The notes: generated from the letters alone by a model not told the origin. A DNA stretch of 64,000 nt from Hyphomicrobiaceae bacterium (GCA_947472885.1 CANJBX010000012.1:1-64000), one strand, 5' to 3'; counted from the first letter of the stretch, positions 18,945 to 31,052 are shown. Numbers and translations: made by a program.

Positions 18945-20741
18945 ATGCCGGTCTACAAGGCGCCCGTCGATGACGTGCAGTTCCTGCTCAACGACGTCTT
19001 TCACATCGAGCGCTACGACAACCTGCCGGGCTTCGCGGACGCCTCCCCTGATGTCGTCTCGGCCATCGTGAACGAAGCCGCGAAATTCTCCGAACAGGTG
19101 CTGGCCCCGCTCAACCGCAGCGGCGACATCGAAGGCTGCACCCGCCACCCGGACGGCCGCGTCACCACGCCAAAGGGATTCAAGGAAGCCTTCAGGCAAT
19201 TGTCCGAAGGCGGCTGGATCGGCCTCGGCGCACCGGCCGAGTTCGGTGGCCAGGGGCTACCGCATGTGGTCAGCACGGCGGTCGGCGAATTCATGATCTC
19301 GGCCAACATGGCGTTTTCGATGTATTCCGGCCTGACGCAGGGCGCCGTCGCCGCCATGGTCGAACACGCCAGCGAAGACCTCAAGAAAACCTACCTGCCG
19401 AAAATGATTTCCGGCGAATGGGCCGGCACCATGAACCTGACCGAACCGCATTGCGGGACGGACCTCGGGCTATTGCGCACCAAGGCGGTGCCGCAGGCCG
19501 ACGGCAGCTACAAAATCAGCGGCACCAAGATTTTCATTTCCGGTGGCGAGCAGGACTTAACCTCCAACATCATCCATCTCGTACTGGCGCGCATCGAGGG
19601 CGCGCCCGCCGGCACCAAGGGCATTTCGCTGTTCGTCGTACCCAAGGTGATGGTGAAGCCGGATGGCTCGCTTGGCGACGGCAACGGCGTGTCGTGCGGC
19701 TCGATCGAACACAAGATGGGCATTCACGGCAACTCGACCTGCGTGATGAACTACGACGGCGCGACCGGCTGGCTGATCGGAGAGACCAATCGCGGCCTCA
19801 ATGCAATGTTCGTGATGATGAACGAGGCGCGGCTCGCCGTCGGCCTGCAGGGACTCGCGCAATCCGAAGTCGCGTATCAAAACGCCGCGCTCTACGCCAA
19901 AGAGCGCGTGCAGGGCCGCGCACTCACCGGCGCAAAAGCCGCGGACAAGGCAGCCGATCCGCTCATCGTGCACCCCGACGTGCGGCGCATGCTGATGGAA
20001 ATTCGCGCCTTCAACGAAGGTGCGCGTGCGCTGATGCTGTGGACCGCCCTCAATGGCGACGTATCGCACCGCTCCGATGATACAAAAGCGCGGCAGGCTT
20101 CCGACGACATGATGGGGCTACTTACGCCCGTCATTAAAGGCGTTTTGACCGACCGGGGATTTGCCAACGCGGTCCAGGCGCAGCAGGTTTTCGGCGGCCA
20201 TGGCTACATCGCCGAACAGGGCATGGAGCAGTTCGTGCGCGATGCGCGCATTGCCATGATCTACGAAGGCGCCAACGGCGTGCAGGCGCTCGATCTGGTA
20301 GGGCGCAAACTCGGCAAGGATGGCGGACGCGCCGTGATGGCGTTCTTCGCCGAGGTGCAGGGTTACATCAAGGAACACGTCGATGACGAAAAACTAAATG
20401 TCTATTTGAAGCCACTCGGCAAGGCGCTCGCGGATCTTCAGCAGGGCACCATGTGGTTCATGCAGAACGCGATGGCGCAACCCGATAACGCCGGCGCCGG
20501 CTCGACCGACTACATGCATCTCTTCGGGCTGGTCGCGCTTGGCTACATGTGGGCGCGCATCGCACAGGCGGTGAACGTGAAGCTCGCCAGCGGCGCGGCG
20601 GGCGATGCCGACCGCCTGAAGGCAAAGCTCGTTACCGGCAAGTTTTTCGCCGAGCGCATGCTGCCGGAAACCGCCGTGCATCTGGTGCGCATCCAGAACG
20701 GCGCAAGCAGCATGATGGAGCTTCCCGCCGAAGCGTTTTAA
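18945..20741 (+). CDS. Acyl-CoA dehydrogenase (long, DmdC-like type)
   Basis: FAD enzyme that introduces the 2,3-double bond into an acyl-CoA. At 598 residues it is the long type, with the N-terminal extension PVYKAPVDDVQFLLNDVF and an extra C-terminal helical domain, as in 3-methylmercaptopropionyl-CoA dehydrogenase (DmdC) and related enzymes. MNLTEPHCGTDLGLLRTKA and the C-terminal region YEGANGVQALDLVGRK are typical; the glutamate in YEGANG fits the catalytic base. The gene opens a beta-oxidation cluster. GGGGGAAACGAGCC just before the ATG provides the ribosome binding site. The actual acyl substrate is unknown; this family is often over-named. Confidence 0.93.
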   Translation: MPVYKAPVDDVQFLLNDVFHIERYDNLPGFADASPDVVSAIVNEAAKFSEQVLAPLNRSGDIEGCTRHPDGRVTTPKGFKEAFRQLSEGGWIGLGAPAEFGGQGLPHVVSTAVGEFMISANMAFSMYSGLTQGAVAAMVEHASEDLKKTYLPKMISGEWAGTMNLTEPHCGTDLGLLRTKAVPQADGSYKISGTKIFISGGEQDLTSNIIHLVLARIEGAPAGTKGISLFVVPKVMVKPDGSLGDGNGVSCGSIEHKMGIHGNSTCVMNYDGATGWLIGETNRGLNAMFVMMNEARLAVGLQGLAQSEVAYQNAALYAKERVQGRALTGAKAADKAADPLIVHPDVRRMLMEIRAFNEGARALMLWTALNGDVSHRSDDTKARQASDDMMGLLTPVIKGVLTDRGFANAVQAQQVFGGHGYIAEQGMEQFVRDARIAMIYEGANGVQALDLVGRKLGKDGGRAVMAFFAEVQGYIKEHVDDEKLNVYLKPLGKALADLQQGTMWFMQNAMAQPDNAGAGSTDYMHLFGLVALGYMWARIAQAVNVKLASGAAGDADRLKAKLVTGKFFAERMLPETAVHLVRIQNGASSMMELPAEAF

Positions 20742-20750
20742 TTCCATTTT

Positions 20751-20860
20751 TCGTCATGGCCGGGCTTGTCCCGGCTATCCAGGTCTTGCTTGACTAGGCT
20801 GAAGCGAGTCGCGAGGCCCGGAACAAATCCGGGTCTGACGCGGCTGGATCCGGGACGGAA
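20751..20860. repeat. REP-like palindromes between acyl-CoA dehydrogenase genes
   Basis: Two hairpins: GCCGGG-CTTGT-CCCGGC (20759-20775) and CCCGGA-ACAAA-TCCGGG (20817-20833). The first shares its core with the repeat at 22037-22067. Confidence 0.75.
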
Positions 20861-20865
20861 AGCCG

Positions 20866-22023
20866 ATGACCCCTCTCAACCTCCCCCGCCCTGCCTGGAT
20901 GACCGAAGACCTGGTGCTGCTCGAGGAGCAGGTCGGCCGTTTCTGTCAGGCCGAGTTCGCACCAAACGTCGAGCGCTGGAACCACGAGGGCATGTACGAG
21001 CGCGAGGTCTGGAAGAAGGCCGGCGAAGCGGGCCTGCTGTGCCCCTCGATGCCGGAAGAATACGGCGGCGGGGGTGGCAGCTTCGCGCATGACACCATCA
21101 TCAACACCCAGTTCAGCTACGCCGGCTTCGACTCGTTTGGCGCGCCGCTGCACTCCGGCATCGTCGCGCCTTACATTTTGCACTACGGCACCGAGGAACA
21201 GAAAAAGCGCTGGCTGCCAAAACTCGCGACCGGCGAGCTGATCGGCGCCATCGCCATGACCGAACCCGGCACCGGCTCGGACCTGCAGGGCGTGCGCACC
21301 ACCGCGGTGAAGAAGGGCAACGGCTATGTCCTCAACGGCTCCAAGACCTTCATCACCAACGGCCAGCACGCCAACCTCATTGTCGTCGTTGCCAAGACCA
21401 ATCCCAAGGAACGCGCCAAGGGCGTCTCGCTGATGGTCGTCGAAACCGACGATGCGCAGGGTTTCCGCCGCGGCCGCAAGCTGAAAAAACTCGGCATGGA
21501 TTCCGCCGACACCTCCGAACTGTTCTTCGAGGATGTCGTGCTGCCCGCCGAAAGCCTACTCGGCACCGAGGAAGGCCAGGGCTTCGTGCAACTGATGAAC
21601 GAACTGCCGCAGGAGCGTCTGCTGGTCGCGACCCATGCCATGGCGATGATGGAACGCGCGCTGCAACTGACCATCGATTACGTGAAAGAGCGTCAGGCCT
21701 TCGGCAAGAAGATCATCGACTTCCAGAACACCCAGTTCGTCCTTGCCGAATGCAAGAGCGAGATGACCGCGGCCAAGGTGTTCGTCGATCACTGCATGGG
21801 CCAGCACATCGAGGGCAAGCTCGACACCACGACCGCCTCGATGGCGAAATATCTCCTTACCGACCTGCAGGCGAAAGTGATCGACCGCTGCCTGCAATTG
21901 TTCGGCGGCTATGGTTTCATGGACGAGTATCCGATCTCGCGGATGTACCGCGATGCGCGTGTCATGCGCATTTACGCGGGCACCAACGAGATCATGAAGT
22001 TGCTGATTGCGAGGAGTTTGTAG
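20866..22023 (+). CDS. Acyl-CoA dehydrogenase (standard 385-residue type)
   Basis: Flavin-dependent acyl-CoA dehydrogenase of the usual tetrameric ACAD family. [17 protein letters not shown] is the substrate/FAD motif, [15 protein letters not shown] and [25 protein letters not shown] the C-terminal motifs, and YAGTNEIMK carries the base-position glutamate. It differs from the longer upstream enzyme and probably handles a different chain length. It lies in a cluster with thiolase and a FadB/J-type enzyme, giving a full beta-oxidation round. REP-like repeats on both sides may limit co-transcription. Confidence 0.94.
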   Translation: MTPLNLPRPAWMTEDLVLLEEQVGRFCQAEFAPNVERWNHEGMYEREVWKKAGEAGLLCPSMPEEYGGGGGSFAHDTIINTQFSYAGFDSFGAPLHSGIVAPYILHYGTEEQKKRWLPKLATGELIGAIAMTEPGTGSDLQGVRTTAVKKGNGYVLNGSKTFITNGQHANLIVVVAKTNPKERAKGVSLMVVETDDAQGFRRGRKLKKLGMDSADTSELFFEDVVLPAESLLGTEEGQGFVQLMNELPQERLLVATHAMAMMERALQLTIDYVKERQAFGKKIIDFQNTQFVLAECKSEMTAAKVFVDHCMGQHIEGKLDTTTASMAKYLLTDLQAKVIDRCLQLFGGYGFMDEYPISRMYRDARVMRIYAGTNEIMKLLIARSL

Positions 22024-22036
22024 CTGCACCCGCCGT

Positions 22037-22138
22037 CGTCATGGCCGGGCTTGTCCCGGCCATGACGATAAGGGACGCAGATTGCCACATGAATCGGGAT
22101 CACCGGGACACGCCGCTATGCGGCGGCCCGGTGATGAC
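22037..22138. repeat. REP-like palindrome pair
   Basis: A perfect 13-bp inverted repeat CGTCATGGCCGGG / CCCGGCCATGACG (22037-22049, 22055-22067, loop CTTGT), then a second composite hairpin with arms ATCACCGGG (22099-22107) and CCGGTGAT (22128-22135). Confidence 0.85.
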
Positions 22139-22155
22139 GAATAGGGAGAACCGCA

Positions 22156-23364
22156 ATGGCCGACGCATTCATCTATGACCACGTCCGCACGCCGCGCGGG
22201 CGCGGTAAGCAGGATGGCTCGCTGCACGAAGTCACCGCGCTCAACCTTGCGGCAACCGCGCTTGCCGCCATCAGGGAACGCAACGGCCTCGATCCGGTGC
22301 TGGTCGATGACGTGGTGCTGGGCTGCGTCGATCCGATCGGCGAAGCCGGCGGCGACATCGCGCGCGCCGCGGCGCTGCATGCGGGCTACGGCAACACGGT
22401 CGCCGGCGTGCAGATCAACCGCTTCTGCGCTTCCGGCCTCGACGCCGTGAACTTCGCGGCGGCGCAGGTCATGTCCGGCCAGCACGAAATGACCATCGGC
22501 GGCGGCGCGGAATCCATGAGCCGCATCGGCATGATGGCGTCCGGCGGCGCGTGGCCGATGGACCCGTCGCTCGCGGTGCCGACCTACTTCATGCCGCAAG
22601 GCATTTCAGCGGACCTGATCGCCACCAAGTACGGCTTCTCGCGCGACGACGTCGATGCCTACGCGGTCGAGAGCCAGAAGCGCGCGACGAATTCCTGGGC
22701 CAAGGGCTATTTCAAGAAGTCCATCGCGCCGGTGAAGGACATCAACGGCATCACGTTGCTCGCCAACGACGAACACATGCGGCCCGAAACCACCATGCAG
22801 TCGATTGGCGCGCTCAAGCCGTCGTTCGTGCAGATGGGTGAAATGGGCGGCTTCGACGCGGTGGCGTCACAGGCGTATCCTGAGATCGAAGCGGTGAAGC
22901 ACGTCCATCATGCCGGCAATTCGTCCGGCATCGTCGATGGCGCGGCTGCCGTGCTGATCGGCTCCAAGAATGCCGGCAAGGCCGCGGGCCTCAAGCCCCG
23001 CGCACGCATTCGCGCCTTCGCCAATATCGGCTCGGAGCCGGGCATCATGCTGACCGGCCCGGTGGACGTGACCGAGAAACTGCTGCGGAACGCCAGGATG
23101 AAGCTCAAGGACATCGACCTGTTCGAGCTGAACGAAGCCTTCGCGTCCGTGGTGCTGCGTTACATCCAGGCGTTCGACATCGACCCTGGCAAGATCAACG
23201 TCAACGGCGGAGCGATTGCCATGGGCCATCCGCTCGGTGCAACCGGCGCGATGATCCTCGGCACGGTGCTGGACGAACTCGAGCGCCGCAAGCTCAAGAC
23301 CGCGCTGGTGACGCTCTGCATCGGCGCCGGCATGGGAACGGCGACGATCATCGAACGTGTGTGA
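22156..23364 (+). CDS. fadA: Acetyl-CoA C-acyltransferase (thiolase)
   Basis: Last step of beta-oxidation: thiolytic cleavage of 3-ketoacyl-CoA. The 402-residue product has the acyl-accepting cysteine in [12 protein letters not shown] (Cys91), the NEAFA motif, the catalytic histidine in [15 protein letters not shown] and the second cysteine in [21 protein letters not shown] precedes the ATG. It sits between acyl-CoA dehydrogenases and the FadB/J-like gene, which supports a degradative rather than polyhydroxybutyrate role. The symbol is by function; paralogues are likely elsewhere. Confidence 0.94.
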   Translation: MADAFIYDHVRTPRGRGKQDGSLHEVTALNLAATALAAIRERNGLDPVLVDDVVLGCVDPIGEAGGDIARAAALHAGYGNTVAGVQINRFCASGLDAVNFAAAQVMSGQHEMTIGGGAESMSRIGMMASGGAWPMDPSLAVPTYFMPQGISADLIATKYGFSRDDVDAYAVESQKRATNSWAKGYFKKSIAPVKDINGITLLANDEHMRPETTMQSIGALKPSFVQMGEMGGFDAVASQAYPEIEAVKHVHHAGNSSGIVDGAAAVLIGSKNAGKAAGLKPRARIRAFANIGSEPGIMLTGPVDVTEKLLRNARMKLKDIDLFELNEAFASVVLRYIQAFDIDPGKINVNGGAIAMGHPLGATGAMILGTVLDELERRKLKTALVTLCIGAGMGTATIIERV

Positions 23365-23370
23365 TTTGAG

Positions 23371-23832
23371 ATGCCCAAGATCGACATTGATAAAATCCCG
23401 GTGCGGGCCACCAGCAACTATCCGCAGGAATTTCTGCAGGTGATTGCCGGCCGCGAGAAGCGCGCCCTCGGCAATGCGGCCGGACTGACGCAGTTCGGCG
23501 TCAACCTGACCACGCTCAAGCCCGGCGCAGCCTCGTCGCTGCGCCACTGGCATGTGCAGGAAGACGAGATCGTCTACATCCTCGACGGCGAAGTAACGCT
23601 GGTCGAGGAAGGCAGCGAGACCATGTTGAAAGCTGGTGATGCCGCAGGCTTCAAGGCCAACGTCGCCAACGGCCATCAATTGGTCAACAAATCTTCGCGC
23701 GACGTGATCTATCTCGAAATGGGAACGCGCTCGAAGAACGAAATTGCGCACTATCCTGATGTCGATCTTGCACTGAACTACGGCGCAGACGGCAAGCCGC
23801 GCTACACCCATAAATCCGGCGAGTCCTACTGA
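23371..23832 (+). CDS. Cupin-domain protein inside the beta-oxidation cluster
   Basis: A 153-residue single-domain cupin. The metal-binding motif is visible as [22 protein letters not shown] (His, His and Glu at the expected spacing) with a second half around [18 protein letters not shown]. Such small cupins bind a metal and often act as sugar or acyl isomerases or as sensors; no substrate can be assigned. The gene starts 6 bases after thiolase and ends 11 bases before the FadB/J-like gene, so it is almost certainly in the same operon. Confidence 0.85.
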   Translation: MPKIDIDKIPVRATSNYPQEFLQVIAGREKRALGNAAGLTQFGVNLTTLKPGAASSLRHWHVQEDEIVYILDGEVTLVEEGSETMLKAGDAAGFKANVANGHQLVNKSSRDVIYLEMGTRSKNEIAHYPDVDLALNYGADGKPRYTHKSGESY

Positions 23833-23843
23833 GGGAGCAACCC

Positions 23844-26048
23844 ATGACCAACTTCAAGCTCGAGACCGACGCCGACGGCATCGCACTCGTCACCTGGGAC
23901 ATGCCGGGCCGCTCGATGAACGTGCTGGACGGCGCGGTGCTGGCCGAACTCTCCGGCATCATCGAGAAGACCACCGCCGATACCGCCGTCAAAGGCGTCG
24001 TCATCACCTCCGGCAAGGATTCGTTCTGCGCGGGCGCAGACCTCAACGTCCTGCAATCGCTCGGCGCGCTCTATATCAGATCGCTCAAGACCAGGGGCGA
24101 GGAAGGCGCAGCCAGGGAATTCTTCGAGGAAAGCCGCAAGGCATCGTTGCTCTATCGCCGGCTTGAGACCTGCGGCAAGCCATGGGCCTGCGCACTCAAC
24201 GGCACCGCCATGGGTGGCGGCTTCGAGTTGGCGCTTGCCTGCCACTATCGCGTCGCTGCCGCTAATCCTAAAACCCGCGTCGGCCTGCCGGAAATCAAGG
24301 TCGGACTGTTTCCCGGCGCAGGCGGCACCACGCGTATCTCGCGCATGATGGCGACGCAGGACGCGCTGCAATTCCTGCTCAAGGGCGATCAACTCAACGT
24401 CGAGCGCGCCAAGGGCATGAAGCTGATCGACGCCGTCGTGCCGCAAGCCGACATGATCCAGAACGCAAAAGACTGGATCAAGGCCGGCGGCAGCGCCAAG
24501 AAGCCATGGGACATGGAAAACTATCGTCTGCCGAGCGGGCCGGTCTACGCCAAGGGCGGCATGATGACATGGCCCGCGGTGAACGCGATCTACCGGCGCG
24601 AGACCTACGACAATTATCCGGCGGCGCGCGGCATGCTGCAGGCGGTGTACGAAGGTCTGCAATTGCCGATGGACCTCGCGCTGCGCGTCGAGTCGCGCCA
24701 TTTCGCCAAGGTCCTGCGCTCGCCGGAAGCGACCGCGATGATCCGCTCGCTGTTCACCTCGATGCAGGACCTGAACAAGGGGGCGCGACGGCCAGCGAAT
24801 ATTCCGCCGTCGAAATTCAAACGCGTCGGCATCATCGGCGCGGGCTTCATGGGCGCCAGCATCGGTTACGTCACGGCGCAGGCTGGCATCGAGGTCGTGC
24901 TGATCGACCGCGACCAGCCAAGCGCCGACAAGGGCAAGGGCCACGCCGAGAAGATGATCGCGGAGCAAGTGGCACGCGGCCGCGCGAGCGAAGCCGACAA
25001 GGCAACGCTGCTCGGGCGCATTACCGCCACCGCCGACTACAATACCTTGAAGGATTGCGACCTCGTGATCGAGGCCGTGTTCGAGGACCGCAAGATCAAG
25101 GCCGAGACGATCAGGAAGGTGCAGGACATCATTGGCCCCAACGTCGTGTTCGGCTCCAACACCTCCACCCTGCCGATCACATCACTGGCCGAAGAATTCA
25201 AGGACCAAAGCCGCTTCATCGGCATTCACTTCTTCTCGCCGGTCGAGAAGATGATGCTGGTCGAGATCATTCTGGGCAAGAACACCGGCGACAAGGCAAT
25301 CGCCGCCGCGCTCGACTATGTGCGCGCCATCCGCAAGACCCCGATTGTCGTCAACGACTCGCGCGGCTTCTACACATCGCGCGTGGTGTCGGCCTATCTG
25401 CGCGAAGGCCACCTCATGCTGATGGAAGGCGTGCCGGCGGCGATGATCGAGAACATCGGCAAGATGGCCGGCATGCCGGTCGGGCCGCTGTCGTTGAATG
25501 ACGAAGTCGGTGTCGATCTCGGTTTGAAAATTCTGAAAGCCACAGAAACCGATCTCGGCGCCAAGGCTATCGACCCGGTACAAAAAGCGCTGCTGATCGA
25601 AATGGTCGAGAAGCGCGGGCGGCTTGGCCGCAAGAACGGCAAGGGTTTCTACGATTACCCGGAGAAAGGCCCGAAGACCTTGTGGCCGGGCCTCGCCGAC
25701 CTGCAGAAGCAGCAGCTAGATCCGGATGTCGTCAGCATTGACGAGATCAAGCAGCGTCTCCTCGGCATCATGGCGCTAGAAACCGCGCGCTGCTTCGAGG
25801 AGAAGGTGCTGACCGATGTGCGCGAGGCCGATGTCGGCTCGATTCTCGGCTTCGGCTTTGCGCCCTATTCCGGCGGAACGCTCGGCTACATCGACATGAT
25901 GGGCACCAAGAAGTTCGCGGCCCTGTGCAAGCAGCTGGAGAAGAAATGCGGCGCGCGTTTCAAGCCGAACAAGCAACTTGCCGACATGGCCGCCAAGGGC
26001 GAAAGTTACTACGGCAAGTTCACACCCGCGAAGAAGACAGCGGCGTAA
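23844..26048 (+). CDS. fadJ: Bifunctional enoyl-CoA hydratase / 3-hydroxyacyl-CoA dehydrogenase
   Basis: Carries out the second and third steps of beta-oxidation in one chain. Of 734 residues, about 1-190 form the crotonase domain (SFCAGADLNVL oxyanion-hole motif; LPEIKVGLFPGAGGT with the catalytic glutamates). The NAD-binding dehydrogenase follows from about 330 (VGIIGAGFMGASIGY), with GSNTSTLPITSLA and the catalytic HFFSPVEKMMLVEII. The C-terminal domain repeat ends the protein. GAGGGAGCAACCC is the ribosome binding site. Whether FadB or FadJ is the better name cannot be decided from sequence alone. Confidence 0.92.
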   Translation: MTNFKLETDADGIALVTWDMPGRSMNVLDGAVLAELSGIIEKTTADTAVKGVVITSGKDSFCAGADLNVLQSLGALYIRSLKTRGEEGAAREFFEESRKASLLYRRLETCGKPWACALNGTAMGGGFELALACHYRVAAANPKTRVGLPEIKVGLFPGAGGTTRISRMMATQDALQFLLKGDQLNVERAKGMKLIDAVVPQADMIQNAKDWIKAGGSAKKPWDMENYRLPSGPVYAKGGMMTWPAVNAIYRRETYDNYPAARGMLQAVYEGLQLPMDLALRVESRHFAKVLRSPEATAMIRSLFTSMQDLNKGARRPANIPPSKFKRVGIIGAGFMGASIGYVTAQAGIEVVLIDRDQPSADKGKGHAEKMIAEQVARGRASEADKATLLGRITATADYNTLKDCDLVIEAVFEDRKIKAETIRKVQDIIGPNVVFGSNTSTLPITSLAEEFKDQSRFIGIHFFSPVEKMMLVEIILGKNTGDKAIAAALDYVRAIRKTPIVVNDSRGFYTSRVVSAYLREGHLMLMEGVPAAMIENIGKMAGMPVGPLSLNDEVGVDLGLKILKATETDLGAKAIDPVQKALLIEMVEKRGRLGRKNGKGFYDYPEKGPKTLWPGLADLQKQQLDPDVVSIDEIKQRLLGIMALETARCFEEKVLTDVREADVGSILGFGFAPYSGGTLGYIDMMGTKKFAALCKQLEKKCGARFKPNKQLADMAAKGESYYGKFTPAKKTAA

Positions 26049-26075
26049 CGCGCTCTCGCGCCGGATTTTCTCCGC

Positions 26076-27044
26076 CTACCGCACGAGGACCGCAGCGGCG
26101 ATCTTCTGTTCGATCATGCGCGCGATGGGTGCGCGGATGTGTCCGCCATCCATGAAATTCTCCGGATCACGCGTATCCGGCGTGTCGCGCAGAAAATCGA
26201 GAACGACACTGTTCGGCCGCATAGCCACGCGCTGCATGATTTCGTGTTTGCAGCCGGTCAACCGGACAAACTTTTCCGTGCCCGATGGTGGCAGCGCGCC
26301 GCGAAACTGCGGCGGCATCTGCACCACGAGTCTGGTTTCCGCCGGCAAGCCGCCAATTTCCCGCGACAGCAGATCGGCCGCCGGAAATGCAAGCCCGTAC
26401 CCGGCGCGAGGAGACATGTCGAGCAACACGTTGTCGGCAGGCGCCGGCCGGTAGTTCCACACCCGGCCGCTCTCATAGTCCCAGTATCCGGCAGGGTCCG
26501 TGCGCGGCGTGCGGCCAAGCGCCATGCCGATGCGCCGTGCGCCAAGCGTCAGGGTGCGAAGGCTGAGGTGATGGGCAACAAACTCCGGCGTGTCGCCATA
26601 GAGCCAGAATGGAAACGGGTTGAGCAGCGGCAATGCCGGATCGGTATCGCACCACGTCTCGTCAACGCCCAGCACCACGACGTCGATGCGACGATGACTC
26701 CGGCGAAACCAGTTGAGCAACGCCATCTGCTCACGCGGCCCGGTGCCGGGCACCGTCATCTGCACAAAGCGCAATCCGGTCGCGGCCGACAGCCGCGCCG
26801 GATCGAGAAGCTGCGAATATGAATTTCCGAAAATCGCGGAAGTGAACTGCGGGTCGCGGCCACGACTTGCGTTCGCGGTGCGCGGCGCTTCGTCAGCAAC
26901 GCCCGGCGGCAACAGCGCGAAAAACCGGCCCGAGTCGTAAGGATCGACCGTGACGATAAACGCGGCAAGAACCGACAGGCCCATCGTTCAGGCCAGCATG
27001 AAGATCAGCACAAAGCGGCGCCAGCGGCACTCGTCCGCGTTCAT
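26076..27044 (-). pseudogene. SGNH-like membrane-anchored protein with in-frame TGA in its anchor
   Basis: The ATG at 27044 starts a protein whose N-terminal membrane anchor (RRFVLIFMLA) is cut by TGA at 26988-26990 and resumes in the same frame as TMGLSVLAAFIVTVDPYDSG. From the ATG at 26984 a 302-residue product remains open. FGNSYSQLLDPARL looks like the nucleophile block of SGNH/AlgX-like periplasmic proteins and NFMDGGHIRAP like the Asp-His block, so the intact protein was probably a periplasmic acyl-modifying or esterase-like enzyme. Restart at 26984 would leave half of the anchor. The assignment to SGNH is moderate; the gene stands alone between the beta-oxidation cluster and pckA. Confidence 0.6.
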
Positions 27045-27131
27045 GGACAGCCCGCTCGAGCGCAGGAATGCAGGGATGAAATCCGCATGGGCTTCTATAA
27101 CAACACCACGCGCGAATTCATGCACCAACAA

Positions 27132-27160
27132 AAAAGGGCGGCCCTGAAGGCCGCCCTTTT
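27132..27160 (-). terminator. Rho-independent terminator of pckA
   Basis: Perfect 12-bp stem AAAAGGGCGGCC / GGCCGCCCTTTT with a 5-base loop, 22 bases past the pckA stop, with a T-run on the minus strand. Confidence 0.9.
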
Positions 27161-27181
27161 GTATTCTGATGAACCGAAGAA

Positions 27182-28801
<1,620 letters not shown>

Positions 28802-29065
28802 GGGAACTTCCTCCTGAGACAAGCCGCCTGCACGTTACGTGTGGTTGTTTTGTAAGGACCAACCAGCGGCCTTAACGCATCTATACAACCTCGCGAGCGC
28901 GCGACCTATAGTGGCCCGGCAAGCCGCTGCCAAGTCGTTTTGATAGCACAGGGTTGATGGCGGCAATTATCCCGCTTAATCAACAGGTTATAATTAATAC
29001 CGGCGGCCAGGCATTTACCAAGCTGTGCACTTCGCAATGCAGCGAAAACACCGGCCCGTTCAGGC

Positions 29066-30094
29066 CTAGTTGGTGAGGCCTTTTGCCACCAGCCACTTCT
29101 GGATGACCTCGGCAATCTCGGCGTTGTTCTTGTCCTGCATCATCATGTGGGAATTACCCTTGATGCCGATCTCCGGGAGATTGATCCAGTCGACGCTGCC
29201 GCCCGCCGCCTTGATGGCGTTGGTGTATTCGCTGTCGATCTTCTTGAACGCGGCCCAGCGCGGGTGCGCATCGACATGGTCGCCCCACACCATCAGCACC
29301 GGAATGTCCTTGAGCCTGGGCGCATTGGCGAGAATGCCGGCGGTTGCAGATTCAACGGCGACAATCGCCTTCACCTTGTCGGGACGCTGTTCGGCCACCT
29401 TGAAACCGAACGCGCCGCCCTGGCTGTGCGCAAGCATGACGCACGGGCAAATCTTGTCGACCAGCGCGACGTAGGCAGCAACGATAGCATCATCCGTCGT
29501 CAGCCAGCGCGGCACCGACTGCTTCATGTAGTTGTCGTAGGCTTCCACCGGAAACTGCGTGCCGGGAATCGGACGGCGCTTCGCCGGGTCTGCATTCCAC
29601 GAGCCTTCGCCCTCGCCGATGCGAAAGCGCTCATAGGGGTCCTGATAGTTCAGGAACGTCGGCTCGCCGCTCCACACATCCGGCGACGCAAAGCCCGAAC
29701 GTCCGCGCTCGACGGCGTCGGAGATGTAAACATCCCAGCCCTTGCGGATGAACATGTTGAGCCAGCCTTCGCGGCCATCGGGCGTGCTTTCATACGTCAC
29801 CGCCGTCAGTCCGCCGCCGTGCCACATCAGCAGCGGCAGCTTTCCTTTTGGATTCTGCGGCAGGAAATATTGCACGTACATCTGATCGACCATGAACTGG
29901 CCGTTGGGGTCGAGCTTTGACAGCGGGCCGCCGGGCTGGCGCTGGATCATGCGCGGCTCCTTGCCCTTCACCTCGGCGATGCGTCCACCGACATGGAACG
30001 AACCCATGCCGCGCAGATTGATCGGCTCGTCGGCAGCAATGGCGGCGGATGCCGTGAGCGCAACAGACATAACGGCGCTAAGCAGAAGGCGCAT
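29066..30094 (-). CDS. Secreted alpha/beta-hydrolase (esterase-like)
   Basis: A 342-residue periplasmic hydrolase with a signal peptide (MRLLLSAVMSVALTASAAIAAD). The fold is shown by LLMWHGGGLTAVTYES (oxyanion region), the nucleophile elbow AHSQGGAFG, VLMVWGDHVDAHPRW before the acid position, and the late histidine in GNSHMMMQD. The substrate is unknown. It lies between pckA and the HugZ-like gene, same strand, with 119 bases to the upstream gene; no operon logic is evident. Confidence 0.85.
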   Translation of the reverse strand: MRLLLSAVMSVALTASAAIAADEPINLRGMGSFHVGGRIAEVKGKEPRMIQRQPGGPLSKLDPNGQFMVDQMYVQYFLPQNPKGKLPLLMWHGGGLTAVTYESTPDGREGWLNMFIRKGWDVYISDAVERGRSGFASPDVWSGEPTFLNYQDPYERFRIGEGEGSWNADPAKRRPIPGTQFPVEAYDNYMKQSVPRWLTTDDAIVAAYVALVDKICPCVMLAHSQGGAFGFKVAEQRPDKVKAIVAVESATAGILANAPRLKDIPVLMVWGDHVDAHPRWAAFKKIDSEYTNAIKAAGGSVDWINLPEIGIKGNSHMMMQDKNNAEIAEVIQKWLVAKGLTN

Positions 30095-30213
30095 GGCGTG
30101 TCTCCCCTGGATAATTTAGGCGGTGCTTTTGTTGGATTGAAAAGAGTGTGCCGCAAGGCGCCGCGTGTCGTCCATCCGTGGGCTGACAATGGGCAAATGC
30201 AATTTGCAATCGC

Positions 30214-30951
30214 TTACGCCGCCCGCGCCTTTTCGGCCAGTTGCTTCAGCACCTGTCGCAACACGCCGGGTGAATTGACCTGCTGCGGAAACACCAGCCG
30301 CAATGCCTGACGGCCGTTCTGCAATTCCAGTCCTTCCGGATCGCAGCCAACGCAGCGCCATTCGCCATCCGGCGCGCCAAGCAGTTTGGTCGCGTAGAGG
30401 CGGCAGGCTGCCGCATGATCGGCATTCATGTGTTCGTTGACGCCTGCTTCCGCTTCGACCAGCGGCTGCGCGTCGGACAGATCGAGCAACAGATCATGCG
30501 GCGCGATATCGACGATGCGGCCGAAGCCGGCGACGAGGTGCGCGCCGGTGACAACCATTTTGTAGAAACCAAAGTCGGCGAAGCCCGCGAACATTTCAGC
30601 TTCCGGCTGGCGGTCGAGATAACGCCGCCGCGCCTCGGGGTCGGTCGTAAGTTCGGCCGTGCCCGTGAGCATCACCCGTGCGCCCTGCAGCGGGTCGCCT
30701 TCCTTGCGCTCGTCGAGCATCAGGGAGACGCGGGCGTCGGCCAGGATGTTTTTGGTGTGCACCGCGAGCCTGGAAATCAGCAGCAGCGGCGAGCCGTCGG
30801 CCAGGGTCGCAACATTGACCAGCGAGCAATAGGGCCCACCGGAACCCGCCATCAGGGTTCCCAGCGCACCGGAACGGCCCTCGCGCAGAAGCTTGCGGGC
30901 GGCGGCTTTGGGGTCGAAATCGGGGGCCGGCTGCATGGTCGTGTTCGGCAT
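30214..30951 (-). CDS. HugZ-like PNPOx-fold heme/iron-utilisation family protein
   Basis: A 245-residue protein with an N-terminal split-barrel (pyridoxamine-phosphate-oxidase-like) domain (about 15-150: LMAGSGGPYCSLVNVAT, VSLMLDERKEGDPL) and a C-terminal DUF2470 domain (NEHMNADHAAACRLYATKLLG, about 170-240). This combination is that of HugZ and relatives, some of which degrade or bind heme; others bind flavin. Heme activity is not shown here. It is divergent from chvI, leaving 166 bases for both promoters. Confidence 0.85.
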   Translation of the reverse strand: MPNTTMQPAPDFDPKAAARKLLREGRSGALGTLMAGSGGPYCSLVNVATLADGSPLLLISRLAVHTKNILADARVSLMLDERKEGDPLQGARVMLTGTAELTTDPEARRRYLDRQPEAEMFAGFADFGFYKMVVTGAHLVAGFGRIVDIAPHDLLLDLSDAQPLVEAEAGVNEHMNADHAAACRLYATKLLGAPDGEWRCVGCDPEGLELQNGRQALRLVFPQQVNSPGVLRQVLKQLAEKARAA

Positions 30952-31052
30952 CTCTGGGTTTCGCGGAATTATCGCCTAGCTCGCGGTAAGTTTGGGGTCT
31001 AGGGTTGTAATCGTAGCAGAATCACATAGTTGATGCAGAGAAGTCACATTTC

